DNA of 64,000 nucleotides from Nigrospora sphaerica (GCA_018287875.1 JAGVVL010000027.1:310001-374000), one strand, 5' to 3'. Shown: positions 20,701-31,133, numbered from the stretch's first letter. Program-made: numbers and translations. Notes: a model not told the origin generated them from the letters alone.

Positions 20701-21140
20701 CGCAAGCGACGACGGGCCTACCATTCAGCTCAGGTCGTTGGCCGACGGAACGCTGGCAACCCCTAATAGCATTTCGAAGCGCGTCCTTTCCAACTGGCTG
20801 ACTGAAGGACGGGCGTATGGTGGGCCTACTATGGCCCAGGCTATGCGTGGTGTTATTAGTGGGGGTAAGTATTTACGCCTGGTCTTTTTGTCTTTACGGT
20901 CTTGTAACAGCAAACTGATATAACTATCCGACAGAACTATCACCATTGTACCTACGGTGGGTCCGGCTACAAGACCGGAACGAGGTGGTACTAGAGATTG
21001 CTTATTGGATCGGCCCTGAGCCGAACGTGACACCTCTGCCAGCGATCTACGACAGGTACCGGGACGAGTCCCACACGGAAGCACGGTATCGGTACATAGT
21101 CTTTCAATCCCAGAAGAGGTCCAATACGTTGAGAGCCTAA
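17781..21140 (+). pseudogene. Class V (GH18, subgroup C) chitinase with chitin-binding domains, disrupted
   Basis: Begins with a signal peptide (from 17793: MPFFRPHSVTLLLVGLLLLS). Tandem Cys-rich hevein-type chitin-binding modules follow, then the GH18 domain with an intact catalytic signature (GIDIDWEYP, near 18750). The Cys-rich C-terminal region continues to about 20.9 kb, and the tail (IAYWIGPEPN, YRYIVF) after an intron (about 20864-20935). Breaks: TGA at 17949-17951 and another near 18031, both at conserved Cys positions; frame changes near 19815 (G run), 20222 (T run), 20345 (C run) and about 20998. The longest open block is 18348-19844 and contains the whole catalytic domain. The family acts on cell-wall chitin. 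The pairing with a LysM gene is typical of this subgroup. Confidence 0.8.
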
Positions 21141-22978
21141 TCCGCCAGGACGACCGGCCTGGGCTGGAGCGGTTTCTGCACGACACGCCGGACCCTTGGA
21201 AATGGTCTGAATATAGAAGCGGTGATATCTACCCGCCACTCTGGATCGCCATCTCTCTTGCCTCACGTAGCGGGAGCCTCAACGTTTTAAAGCTTTTGCT
21301 GGCACAAGACATTCCTGTCAAAATCGCCGAGCCGACTTTCGACCCCGGCCCCATTCACGTACGAGCACTGCACAAAGCATGTGCAAGTGGCCAACTCGAA
21401 GTCGTCCGCTTCTTAATGGAGAAGTCCTGGGGCCAGCCCACTAATATCCCGACTATGATGGGCACATTCCGCCGAACCGCCCTGATGAGTGCTGTGGACC
21501 GACGTATGTTCCATTGGACGGACGAGCCTTGCGACGCATTCTACCCTAAACAGGAGACCATCATTCACTACCTCCTCGACCAAGGCGGCGATGTTCGGGA
21601 TACTGTGTTTTTACCGCTGCATGGTGACAGCGTCGGGCTGGACGGAGGGCCCGGGGGGGAGGTTCCGGAGCCGACGGAGCTTCTAGCGACAGACAACGTT
21701 CTCACCTTAGCGCTGGAATTCGCGAGCTCGGGCCTCCTCCGCCGCCTGGTCGACGCGGGCGCCGACATCCATACGTCGCTATCGTGCGGGCTCGTGGAGA
21801 TCGGTCCGAAGGGCGTGGTTAGCAAGGTCGCGCCGCTCCACTTTGCTTGCCAGTACCGCAACCTAGCCGGCGTCGCACTCTTACTCGAAGTCGGCGGCGA
21901 TGATGCCGCCAACATGGTCGCTCGTCGCGACGGCGCCGGGGGGACGCCGCTTCACTGGGCCGTCGACGACGGGATCCTCTGTGATGACACCGACGGCGGG
22001 GTTCCCCGCTTAGTGTGGAACGAGCGGCATTTGTCCACGTATGAGAAGAAGAAGGCATGCATCGAGCTACTGCTTTCCCACGGCGGACCTCCATCCACTT
22101 TGCTCGACGCGCAGGATAGTCATGGGAAGACCGCGTTACATTATGCTGTATGTCTTCGATCCGTGGATTTGGCTTTTTACTTGCTCGGCAAGGGTGCCAA
22201 CCCCAACCTCAAGGATGAACTGGGTGCTACCCCGTTACACTTGAGGCTTCGGTACGAACAACCGACTGAAGAGGAACTGGAAACCTTCTTTCGCCATGGC
22301 CTTCTTCTGGACGCAGCGGACGCGGAAGGCAACACGCCGCTGCACCTCGCCTCTCGGTGGTGGCGCTGGGAACGGACGGTCCAGTGGCTCCTGCAGCACG
22401 GGGCCAACGCCGGCATCGCCAACAAGAAGGGCCAGCTTCCGTTGCACCTGGCGGCGGGCTCTCTCCGCGACTACCGCAATACCATCCAGGTGGACGACGA
22501 CTTCGGCGGGCTTCGCCGCGCCCTCGCCGTGCAGGACCAGACGGTCCAGCTTCTGCAGGAAAGCGGCGCCGGCGCCGGGGACATGGACACGCCCGACGCC
22601 GGCGGCGTCACGCCCCAGCAAGCCCTGGCGGCCACCCGAAGCGAAGCCTACCGAACCGAGCAGGACCGCGCTTGGCGACGAGCGCAAAACAATCTCGACG
22701 CTGCCGAGGAGGTGCAATACGATGTGGGCTTCGCGAGATTACCAGCTGCGGTCCAAGAAGTTCTCGAACGGAATAGAATGAGCGGCTCGGAAGCTTGGGA
22801 GGGACTAGAGTCGTGGCAGGTTTCACTGGGTCGTGGCTGGGCGAAGAGGTCGCATGGCACGGGCCCCGTCGTCACGAGGGTGAAGAGCCGGCGAGGGGGG
22901 TATCGAGAAGTCCCCCCGTTCCGACTGGAACGACCCCGAGGCTTGTCGCTGGAGCGAGGGGGTTCTGTCTTCATTTAG
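21119..22978 (+). CDS. Ankyrin-repeat protein (start uncertain)
   Basis: The frame is open from about 21020 to 22978, but there is no in-frame ATG before about 21415. The sequence already looks coding from 21119 (VQYVESLIRQDDRPGLERFL). Ankyrin repeats are evident: ALHKACASGQLEVVRFLMEK, PLHFACQYRNLAGVALLLEV, TALHYAVCLRSVDLAFYLLG, TPLHLASRWWRWERTVQWLL and others. The C-terminus is basic and Gly/Arg-rich. Ankyrin arrays mediate protein-protein contacts; the partner is unknown. An upstream exon must supply the start. A GTACCG...CCCAG intron candidate (21056-21112) would link back toward the end of the chitinase reading frame. Confidence 0.7.
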   Translation, partial: VQYVESLIRQDDRPGLERFLHDTPDPWKWSEYRSGDIYPPLWIAISLASRSGSLNVLKLLLAQDIPVKIAEPTFDPGPIHVRALHKACASGQLEVVRFLMEKSWGQPTNIPTMMGTFRRTALMSAVDRRMFHWTDEPCDAFYPKQETIIHYLLDQGGDVRDTVFLPLHGDSVGLDGGPGGEVPEPTELLATDNVLTLALEFASSGLLRRLVDAGADIHTSLSCGLVEIGPKGVVSKVAPLHFACQYRNLAGVALLLEVGGDDAANMVARRDGAGGTPLHWAVDDGILCDDTDGGVPRLVWNERHLSTYEKKKACIELLLSHGGPPSTLLDAQDSHGKTALHYAVCLRSVDLAFYLLGKGANPNLKDELGATPLHLRLRYEQPTEEELETFFRHGLLLDAADAEGNTPLHLASRWWRWERTVQWLLQHGANAGIANKKGQLPLHLAAGSLRDYRNTIQVDDDFGGLRRALAVQDQTVQLLQESGAGAGDMDTPDAGGVTPQQALAATRSEAYRTEQDRAWRRAQNNLDAAEEVQYDVGFARLPAAVQEVLERNRMSGSEAWEGLESWQVSLGRGWAKRSHGTGPVVTRVKSRRGGYREVPPFRLERPRGLSLERGGSVFI

Positions 22979-23362
22979 TAATTATTCCCAGTGGGCTGGT
23001 AGACCAATTCTTACCGTGCTAAACATTGAGGTGCTCCTTACATTACTCCTATATTGTTTTTGATCATGAGATGCAGTCTTAATGAGTCAATGACTGGGGT
23101 AGTAGCAAAAGAGAGATGGATGGATGGGTGGACGGTTGTATTATCGCCGCATTGGGACAGTGTCCCGCCTCCCGAGGGGCATCTGGCGTGCTAGACTCTA
23201 TCTACATGTACACGAGATATCCCGCATGTCGAGCCCAATAGCAATACTTGAGTCTAACCGTCTCCTTGGCTCCTCCGTGCGAGCTCGTTCCCGGCACTTT
23301 CTCCGTATTAAAGCTCCTGCTTCATGAAGAGTACCCTCTACGACCTACCTGTGGGGACATAT
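22979..23362. other. Intergenic, 3' flank of ankyrin gene
   Basis: No ORF. It ends at the tail of the truncated LINE copy. No target duplication for that LINE could be recognised. Confidence 0.5.
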
Positions 23363-26300
23363 ATTATTATTATTATTATTATTGTTCTTACACCTAGCGA
23401 CCTATCTAGGCCATGAGGACCCCCTGCGCATCTTAGCCTAGGAAACCCGTTCCGGGCTAACGTCCGGCCGGGTGAAAAACCTAGGTTCCGCTGCGTCGCA
23501 CCGCTTCTATCTGCTCTTTGACCTGCCATACCGAGATCGGGCTCAGCGCGCCCGCTTCCTAGCTGATGAGTTGATTCGCCAGCTGGAACATGTCCAGCCT
23601 GCCCGAGCGGAGTAGCCATCTCGCGATAATTCCTGCTTTTCCGGGGGTGTCGAGCATCCTATCCGTGTCTACCGGTCCTCCTAGAGCTTGGACGAGATGC
23701 TCTCGTCTTTCTCTTTCCGTGGGCAGAAAACGAGGATATGCCGGACGGTCTCCCTACCCTGACCGCAGTCACACCATGGGCTGTCGAAGCCTGGTACCCT
23801 GCGCTTAAAAAGGAAGTCTCGCAGCCCAATCTTGCCGGTCCTCGCTTGGACGAGGATCGAGCTCTCTGCCTTGTGAAGTCCTTTATGGAGCTTAAGGACG
23901 TGCTTATCTGGCGGCATCTTGGTTACTGCCGGGGCTCGCGCTGTTCGGTTTTTCTGCGTTTGTTGCCATCTCTGGAGCCAGTCTCTCTCCTCAGCCTTGT
24001 GTGCTGAGTCTCCAGCTAGCCATTCGTTTAGCCACCTCTTGCGATCGGGAGCGTCGGGGCCTTTCGGTCTGCGCCGGCGAGTCGGTCTTGTTAGAATCCA
24101 TCTGGCTGCGTTGTCGCATCTAGTTTGGATAAGTGATGCGATACGCGGCTGTTGAAGCCTGTTACGGCATGGGTACATAGGTACAAGGGCATGGCAACGC
24201 ATGGACGACTTACCGCTGCCTGGCGGTACGTACCGCCGCTGGCTGGATATATTCCTGCCAAACAGTGACTGAGAGGAGCCTGTTCCTCCTCTTCTTTTCC
24301 TCTTCACCTGTAGTTTTCGCATCTCAATAGAACCTTTGGGTCATCAACAGATCCTTCGTTCCTTGAACCGTGACAGAGCCTCTCTTCCGACGCCGCCACT
24401 CTTTTGTTCAGCCATACGTCTAGGGGCGATACGTAGGCTTCTGTTTCTAGTGTCGTAGCTGCTGTCGCCTTGAAGGCCCCTGTGACTTTGCGGAGGCACT
24501 CGGTCTGAATATCGCCTAGTGTCTTAGCCCTGCTTTTCGAGATGTGATGGTGCCATTCTGAGGCTCCGTATCCTATAGCAGACCGTACGATAGCTGTGTA
24601 GACTTGGCGGGCTCGCTGAAGAGACGCACCCCATGTCGAGCCGGCTATCCGGTTTAGCGCATAGACCTGTGTGGCCATCTTCTTCGATATCGACTGGATA
24701 TGGGCATCCCAGCGGAGACGCCTATCTACCTGGACGCCAAGGACGCGACAGGAGTCTTCTGGTTCGATTTCGTGGCCTTCTAAGGCTATCTTTGTGTCCG
24801 GACCTTTTCGTTTTCGGGAGAAGTGGACTAGGTGGTATTTCCTGACTGCGAAGGTCATGCCGTGGCTGACTGCCCATTCTTTGCAGACCCTATGAGCGGC
24901 TTCTAGCCGCTCGCAGGTCTGCTCTGGGTCTAAGCCGAAGCCCACGAGGTTCGTGTCGTCTGCGAAGGCTATAGTGGCTATCCCTGGTACGGCGCGGAGA
25001 GCCTTATAGAGACTGGCTGTATAGAGGCAGAAGAGGATGGGCGATAGGGGTGAGCCCTGCGGGACGCCTGCTGGGACTAGGATCTCGTCCGATTCCTGGC
25101 CGTCGAAAAACAGCGTGGTAGATCGGTCGGATAGGAAGCTTCGGATCCAGTTAATGGTCCATATAGGGATCCGTAACGCGCGTAAGTTGGCAAGGAGCCT
25201 TCTATGGTCAACGGAGTCGAAAGCGCCTGAGATATCCAGCGATAGAAGGGTTGCTACACCTCCATGCTTCCAGGCTGTTCGGACTAGGTCCGTTAGCAGC
25301 CGTAAGGCCGTTTCCGTGGAGCGGCCCTTTCGGTTCCCCATCTGTTCGTCCGGGAGCAGCCCGTTTTCTTCCGCAAAGCTGGCTAGCCGTTGCGCCAGTA
25401 GGCTCTCGATCACCTTCCCCATGGTGTTAAGTAGCGCGATAGGTCTCCATCCGCCGGCTTGGTGGTACTCGTTTGGCTGCTTTCCTGGTTTCCGGAGGAT
25501 AACGGTCACTGCTTTGCGGAACGCTGTTGGATAGTATCCTATACGCCAGCATGCTTCCGCTAGGGAGGCTAAGGCCTGGAAGAGGGGCTTTCCTAAGCGC
25601 TTAAGGAATCCGTTCGGAAGCTGGTCTGGTCCAGGTGCTTTCCACTGGCCTGCCTTGCTTAAGACGTCTTGGACCTGCTCCGCTGTCACCTCGCCGTCGA
25701 TGTCGAGAGGCGCTGCGAGCCGGTTTGTTATGCGGAAGCCGGTATGCATGGCCTTAGGGAGAGGGTAAAACCTCTCTCGGAAGGCCTCCGTTTTCTCCTT
25801 ATGGGTCGTCGCTTCGCCTTGCGGTGTGTGAAGCGTGGGGACGGCTGGAGGTAGCGGCGGTGCGGCTCCTTCGGTTCTGGCCCATCTCGCGATGTTCCAG
25901 ACGCCAGCTGGCTGGCTAGAGGCCTCGTGAAGCATGTTTCTCCAGGTCGCTGTCTTTGCAGTGCGGATCGTTTTCTTTTTCGTAAGGGATGCTTGCCGAA
26001 GAGCTCGCCAGGCTGCGTCTGTCCTGTCGGATAGCCATGTTCGCTGGGCTCGTCTCTCCTCCTCTATAGCTTCTTTTGTTTCGTGGTTCCACCATGCCTT
26101 GCCTCTCCCCTTAGAGTGGCGGAGGGGGGCAACTAGGTCGGCTATCCGAGTTAGCTCCTTAGTTAACGTTTCGGTGTATTTATCGATTTCCCCGGTGTCT
26201 CGAGTAGCCCTGGCTGCGGAAGGTGTGTCGCCTCGGCCTTCGCTTGGTTATAGTCAGCTGTTTTCCAGCTGCGCCGTGGCTTGTTCTGGGGGTCGTTTTG

Positions 26301-26951
26301 AGGTCCAGCCACGCGTATCACCTGGGGGAGGTGATCGGATCCAGCATATGGGGCGTACCCGTCGTAGGCAGCTCGGAGATCGTCCGTGGCCCACGCCAGG
26401 TCGATCGTGGAGTCCATGCACCCTCTTCGAGTCCATGTCGGTGTTCCAGGGGGAGTGGTAAGCTGGAGTCTCCAGGATTCTGCTAGCTGGAGTAGCTTAT
26501 CGGCTGCCTTATGAGGTCTAACGTTGTATCCTCCCCAGACAGGGTGGTGGACGTTAAAGTCTCCTACGAGGACTGTTCGTCCTAGCTGGGGACCGGTAAG
26601 GAGGGCTTCGATAGCTGGCAGGTCTGATCTGCTAATCGATCCAGGAGGAGGCGAGTATACGCAGATAACTGTTATAGGACCATCTGGCAACTGGATCGTG
26701 ATGTTGCACCTATCTGATTGCGCCTTATAAGTCCACTGCGCTGGGGGGTGCTTCTTATTAATGTAAATGCAAGCTCTGCCTCCCTCGGCGGCATAGAGAA
26801 GGTAGTACGGAGAGGATCTCGGGCAGTAGGTGGTCGGCATATGTGGGTTTCGCCAGGGCTCTTGGATAGCCAGGACGTCGTACTCTTCGGAGATGGCATC
26901 GACTGCCGGGATCTATGCTTTCTTGCTTTTCTGCGTGTTCCAGTGTAGGAT
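23363..26951 (-). mobile_element. LINE-1 copy 2, 5'-truncated and dead
   Basis: A minus-strand relative of the element at 1909-6761. The (TAA)n tail is at the left (23363-23385), and the right end stops at the first codons of ORF2, so ORF1 is absent. ORF2 is inactivated by a CAG-to-TAG nonsense (26913-26915), a 1-bp deletion near 26190 and a solo LTR inserted at 24160-24375. The reading blocks are 26840-26163, 26162-24376 and about 24159-23620. The endonuclease motifs GDFNVHH and SDHLP and the RT box FADD are still legible. Overall identity to LINE-1 is high by eye. Confidence 0.9.
24160..24375 (+). mobile_element. Solo LTR, family C (216 bp), inside LINE-1 copy 2
   Basis: Starts TGTTACGGC and ends AACCGTGACA, near-perfect TG...CA inverted ends. 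It is flanked by aagcc (24155-24159) and gagcc (24376-24380). The uninterrupted LINE-1 reads gagcc at this point, so this is a 5-bp target duplication with one later change. Related copies are at 35437-35642 and 26952-27089. Confidence 0.85.
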
Positions 26952-27089
26952 GCCGCTGGCTGGATATATTCCTGCCAAACAGTGATTGAGAGGAGCCTGT
27001 TCCTCTTCTTTTCCTCTTTACCTGTAGTTTTCGCATCTCAATAGAACCTTCAGGGCATCGACAGATCCCATGTTCCTTGAACCGTGACA
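26952..27089 (+). mobile_element. Family C LTR, 3' part only
   Basis: This matches the last ~138 bp of family C (gccgctggctggatatattc ... accgtgaca). It abuts the truncated 5' end of the LINE copy directly. The missing first third is not found at the LINE's other end, so the junction is not a simple LINE insertion into this LTR. Confidence 0.75.
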
Positions 27090-27845
27090 TCTGTCTGTCT
27101 GTCTTTCTGTCTGTCGCTAGTTGTAAGAATAAATAAATAATATATGAAATCGTGTGATGCACGGGTTTTAATTGCTGATGCTTAATGAATCTGAAATACT
27201 CCACTATCATAACGCGCATAGACACTTGATATGGACTGTGGAGTGATTCTGGCCCCATCTTACTATTGATGTGTGCCGAGCCTTAATTAACCAGTCGTTC
27301 GCGGGTGAACTATGGACCGCGGCTTAAGATCTGCGCATTGACTCTAGGTAAGGTATCCCAACTACATAATTGGCCTTAATTAGTAATCGATTTCCTCTGC
27401 CAAAATAGCGTCTTGACTCCCCCTTACACCTCGATGTCGTCCATGGCCAGGGCCGCGCCGCGCGAGACAGGGAAACAGGTCTGCACTTCGTCCGATATCC
27501 CCATCCTGACAGATCTGTGACACGATCACCACAGAGATGTTCTCTTGCACCAGATGTGCTCATAAACATACAGATTGTCTAGTTTTAAGGCTACCCTCGG
27601 ATTTTGCCCAGCCGGACGGCACGGCACGTACCGGTTTCCAAATACAAATCACCTAGTAATATAAATGGGTAGGCCTCAAAGATACTTTCTACTCACTGCT
27701 TAAGGACATTCATTCACTCACCATCCGTATTACCTGCCCTCTATGCTTCTTCCACTCACTCAGTATCCCAATTACCTGCCCTCTACACTCGTTTTTAAGC
27801 TCAAGGTCTTTATTTCTAGCTACAATACCACCCACAGTCACCAGT
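27090..27845. other. Intergenic upstream of secreted protein gene
   Basis: Contains a (tctg)n run at 27090-27112, then tcgctagttgtaagaataaataaataa. The latter resembles the LINE-1 3' tail and may be a tiny tail relic. Closer to the gene are two near copies of a CTCA/TACCTGCCCTCTA stretch (about 27715-27790). No ORF. Confidence 0.45.
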
Positions 27846-28513
27846 ATGCGCTACACGAACCTCGCTGCCGCGGTCGTTGTTCTCTTCTCAGCCTGCCTAG
27901 TCTCCGCGGCGCCTAACGCCGACACGTTGACTGCAGGTTACGAGCGGTTGATGTCTCTGGGGAGGGCTCTGACAGTTGACTGGACGCGGCTGGACCTCGC
28001 CAACGCCTGCGACGTCGTCCCGGTAAGTGCGCATGGCATGAGACCGCCCTTTTAACCACCCTAGTCGGCCCTACTGACATCTCTTCGCTAGAGTATGCTG
28101 CGCACGATGGGCAAGGTCAACCACGAGCTGCAGGTGGAGGCAGATCTCTTACACGACGGCGTCGCGCCTCTGCCCTACGCGGACCAGAAGTGCGTCTGCA
28201 AGTCCTTTAGCGAGGTAATATGGCCCATGCATCTGGGCGTCGGCCTTTTACTGAAACTCAGCAGCTGAATGAACTCGCCGGCACCAATAATGCAATCTTC
28301 ATCGACAAATACAGGTCTATGCCGGGCCTCATTGATACCGGGGCCCTGGCCCCCGTAGGCCTTGCTTTCGAGAGCTGGAAGCAGAACTTTAAGACCGTGA
28401 ACGAAGGCTTCTTACAGGCGGCCCCGAACTGCGCTGAGAAAACGCTCGCGGGTGGTCCCGACACCCGTGGACTACTGAATACTATTATTAAGGACCTTAC
28501 TGGTAAGACGTAG
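27846..28513 (+). CDS. Secreted protein, three exons (27846-28022, 28092-28214, 28265-28513)
   Basis: The spliced model gives 182 residues. Intron 1 is 28023-28091 (GTAAGT...CTAG), and intron 2 begins at 28215 (GTAATA) and ends at either of two tandem CAGs (28261 or 28264), so one Gln may be optional. The signal peptide is clear (MRYTNLAAAVVVLFSACLVS, then AAPNAD). The mature chain has four cysteines (ANACD, KCVCK, PNCAEK) and helical segments (FESWKQNFKTVNEGFL). No family is recognised. Size, secretion and position in a TE-rich region resemble effector-type genes, but function is unknown. Confidence 0.75.
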
Positions 28514-29255
28514 GATGGACAACTAGTCTCTCGCTACTAGACTGTGACCTGAAGGCAGCGTCTTGGTCTCACTGGGCCGCTTTTATAAGCAGTGAAATGG
28601 TCATCGTCGAATGGGAGTCGGGGTAATGGAGAGTGGTTTATTGATGAGAGAGAAAGAGAAAGAGAGAGAGGTTCGTTAATATGAGAGAGAGAGAAGTTCT
28701 TCGTGAATCAGACGTTCCTGGTCGACACCCTAACGGGCATCTGGTAGGGCGACGCCGCCGGCGACGACACTACGCAGCCCGCCCTTGCGCCTTCACTGAA
28801 CAATACCAGCGCCATGTGCGCGAGCCTATGATGGAGATGGATAATTTGATGCCTGGGAAACCCAGCCGTCCGAGGAGCGCGGAACCTGTCTATCCAACGT
28901 CTGCCAAATCTGCTAAGACTTTAAAGGTTATGGGCTGGGCCAGGCCCCGGAGAGAGAGAGAAAGGCGCTGGAGCAGCTGTAAGAGAACAGGCGGCAGGTC
29001 ACGGAGGGCAAAAGAACGATGTTCTAAGCGCGGTCAGGGGGCAATACCACAGCATAAATCAGCCACCATTGATCGCGTGGACACGAACAGGCATAGGAGC
29101 AAACAGTTTACGTCTTACTCGAATAAATGGTGTTTAAAACGGCGAAAAGATCTGGACCACTCTCTTCGGGACGGGGGAAGGGGAGGGTCACGCCTCGTGG
29201 TGGCTCTCCAGCCGTCAAGGACGAGAAGACGATAAGCTCCGGTTGTACACTCTAA
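28514..29255. other. Intergenic with GA-rich tracts
   Basis: Contains (ga)n purine tracts near 28648-28695 and a 184-codon Arg-rich ORF (28681-29235) that I regard as chance. No gene is supported. Confidence 0.5.
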
Positions 29256-29600
29256 TGCGGCTAACTAAGCGAATTAGAAGAGGAAAAAATCACCAGATAT
29301 GTTCTTAATCTAGATTCGCGAGGTTTCTCGCCCCAGCTGTGCGACGTGGAAGATATGGGAAACGTTATTACCCGAGGCGCGTAGCGCGTCACGCGTCGGG
29401 ACGCGTCGGGCCTCAAACTTCGTCAAGAGCCAGCTACAACTTAAGATGCGTTTTTCGCGTGCAAAAGACTACCAGAGGGCCCTCTACAAAAACGCTGAAA
29501 AGATCGCCGGCTGGTTCGGCCTTTTCCAGAACATTAAGGCCAAGTACGGCATCTAAGACTAGGATACTGATACACATATTGACTAGCAACCGTGTAGGGT
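29256..29600 (+). pseudogene. Fot1/Tc1-mariner transposase N-terminal fragment
   Basis: Two frames together spell a Fot1-type DNA-binding region. The first block reads LEEEKITRYVLNLDSRGFSP and CDVEDMGN (about 29265-29370). The second reads ASNFVKSQLQLKMRF and DYQRALYKNAEKIAGWFGLF (about 29410-29535), ending KAKYGI followed by stops. The stops at taa and tag stand where family members usually have Gln codons, as expected from CpA-to-TpA mutation. The catalytic DDE/D domain is missing. Confidence 0.65.
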
Positions 29601-29648
29601 GTCAATTGAGTGTAGAAGAAGGATGCCCTTCTAACTATGAGTATTTAA

Positions 29649-29744
29649 AATAGGAGGACATTTATACCTGCTATCTAATCAGGAAGCCTCCTGATTAGAT
29701 CATCAGATAATGTCTGTCCTCCTCGACGTTACGCAATATCACGT
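29649..29744. repeat. Imperfect hairpin repeat, copy 1
   Basis: A near-palindrome: outer arms aggaggaca and tgtcctcct, inner arms ctaatcagga and tcctgattag around agcc. A second copy is at 35643-35681 plus 35859-35905, there interrupted by a solo LTR. Its right side (cctcctcgacgtt ... tatcacgt) is the target of the LINE-2 insertions. Confidence 0.75.
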
Positions 29745-29811
29745 CCAGCGGTCCTACACCGACGTTAAACAATAACACACACACACAAACACACACACAC
29801 AAACACACACA
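29745..29811 (+). mobile_element. LINE-2 tail fragment (67 bp) with 11-bp target duplication
   Basis: This matches the last bases of the LINE-2 copies (ccagcggtcctacaccgacg) and ends in the same (CA)n tail. It is flanked by caatatcacgt at 29734-29744 and 29812-29822. It is an extremely 5'-truncated insertion. Confidence 0.8.
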
Positions 29812-29822
29812 CAATATCACGT

Positions 29823-31133
29823 ATTTACCAGCTCATGGAAACGTACGACATTTCGCTCCGATGGAGCCCCGGACACACGGGTATCGCAGGAAACGAGGAA
29901 GCCGACGCCCTAGCAAACCAGGGAGCGACAGAAGGACCACAAGACAAGTATAAAGAACGAACGGCCGCAGGTCTAAAAGGCATCTCGCGGATGATGCTCC
30001 AGGAAGCAGCCGAACGATGGTGGAAGGCCCCAACCACCAACATTCCCTCGGGCCTAGAAACCGCAGGCACCAGCTACCGACCAGGTAAATGCCCCCCGGC
30101 ACTAAAACTCCCAAGAAAAATACTTAGCTGGTACCTTAACACAGTCACGGCACACGGAGACTACATCTGGTACCATAACCGCTTCGGCCACTGGGACGCC
30201 GAGGTACACTGCGCTTGCACAACCCTAGCCCACGGCCGCCGCGAGACAGGACCAGAACACCTTGTACACTGCTGGCACTCGAGGCAGACGAAAGATAAGT
30301 GGCCACGGCCACCGAAGCCGAAGGCACGACCGGACGGCACGGAGCGGGGGGAGGACAGCTGGCCGATGAGGTTCCATCGGCTCAAGCTGACCGGCTCGGC
30401 AGACCGAACAGCATACTGGGGATGGTTAATACGGAATCCCGCAGAGTTCCAGAAGTTCGTCGAGAGTACGAGATACTTCGAGTTCAGCCCGCCTATCCGG
30501 GAGCAGGCGTGGTGCTGTCGCGACCGGCGACGGCCAGCTACACCAGATCCAGGCCAGCTACACCAGATCCAGGCGACGAACAGTCAGACCTAGAGACGGT
30601 TATGCCCCTGGCATACGCCCCCAGGACTGAATAAGACAAGCGCACACGAGGAGCAGGGGGGAGAGACAGGCCACAGGCGGGGACATAAAAGGGCTCTTCG
30701 CCCGCTAGAAGAGGGGCGCCTAGCGAGGCTCAGTAGAGGAGGCGCGAAGATAGAAAGCGGGGACAGAAAACCACAAAAACAACACCAACAACAGCCACCA
30801 GGCAAAAGACACCAGCGCAACCTAGCGCAGCCATATACGGCTCCGGAATACACAAGAGTTAGGATGCCTCCAAAGGGCTAGCACCTAACTACGACGGGCC
30901 CCAGTTCAACACTAGGGGCAGAGAACACAAGACGAGAAAAGAGGCTGGAAGGCTGGATGTCGAGCGGAAGGTCAGAGAAATGATGAGCCAACAAGGCACG
31001 GAGTGGCTTCTGTCAGCTTGCCACGTCACATATCCCCTGGGAGATAAGTAGATAAACCACGGTACCAGCGGTTCTACACCAACGTTAAACAATTAAACAA
31101 AAAAAACAATAACACACACACACACACACACAC
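29823..31133 (+). mobile_element. LINE-2 copy A, 5'-truncated, RNase H-bearing
   Basis: A 1311-bp 3' part of a second LINE family ending in acaataacacacac(CA)n. It is flanked by tatcacgt at 29815-29822 and 31134-31141. It encodes only the C-terminal part of ORF2 (29835-30593), then a ~540 bp 3' UTR. It inserted at the right-hand target copy left by the 67-bp tail fragment. Confidence 0.85.
29835..30593 (+). pseudogene. LINE-2 ORF2 C-terminal fragment (RNase H end)
   Basis: A 252-residue remnant open upstream to the truncation point. It starts in the end of an RNase H domain (LRWSPGHTGIAGNEEADALA: the HTG and GNEEAD motifs hold the late catalytic residues). A Cys/His segment follows (HCACTTLAHGRRETGPEHLV). 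A 20-bp tandem duplication near 30536-30575 produces a repeated PG/LHQIQ segment. Without reverse transcriptase or endonuclease it is not functional. Confidence 0.8.

Noticed and set aside
26952..27089. LTR C fragment as the target of a simple LINE insertion
   Set aside because: The missing first third of the LTR is not present at the LINE's other end.
26758..27258. 166-codon minus-strand ORF at the LINE/LTR junction
   Set aside because: A chance frame across LTR C and an out-of-frame part of LINE ORF2.
28681..29235. 184-codon Arg-rich ORF as a gene
   Set aside because: Arises from GA-rich repeats and GC bias; no motif, and repetitive RRRR/RERE composition.
29667..29694. Hairpin as a transcription terminator
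   Set aside because: Rho-independent terminators do not apply to fungal nuclear genes; the sequence is a dispersed repeat.
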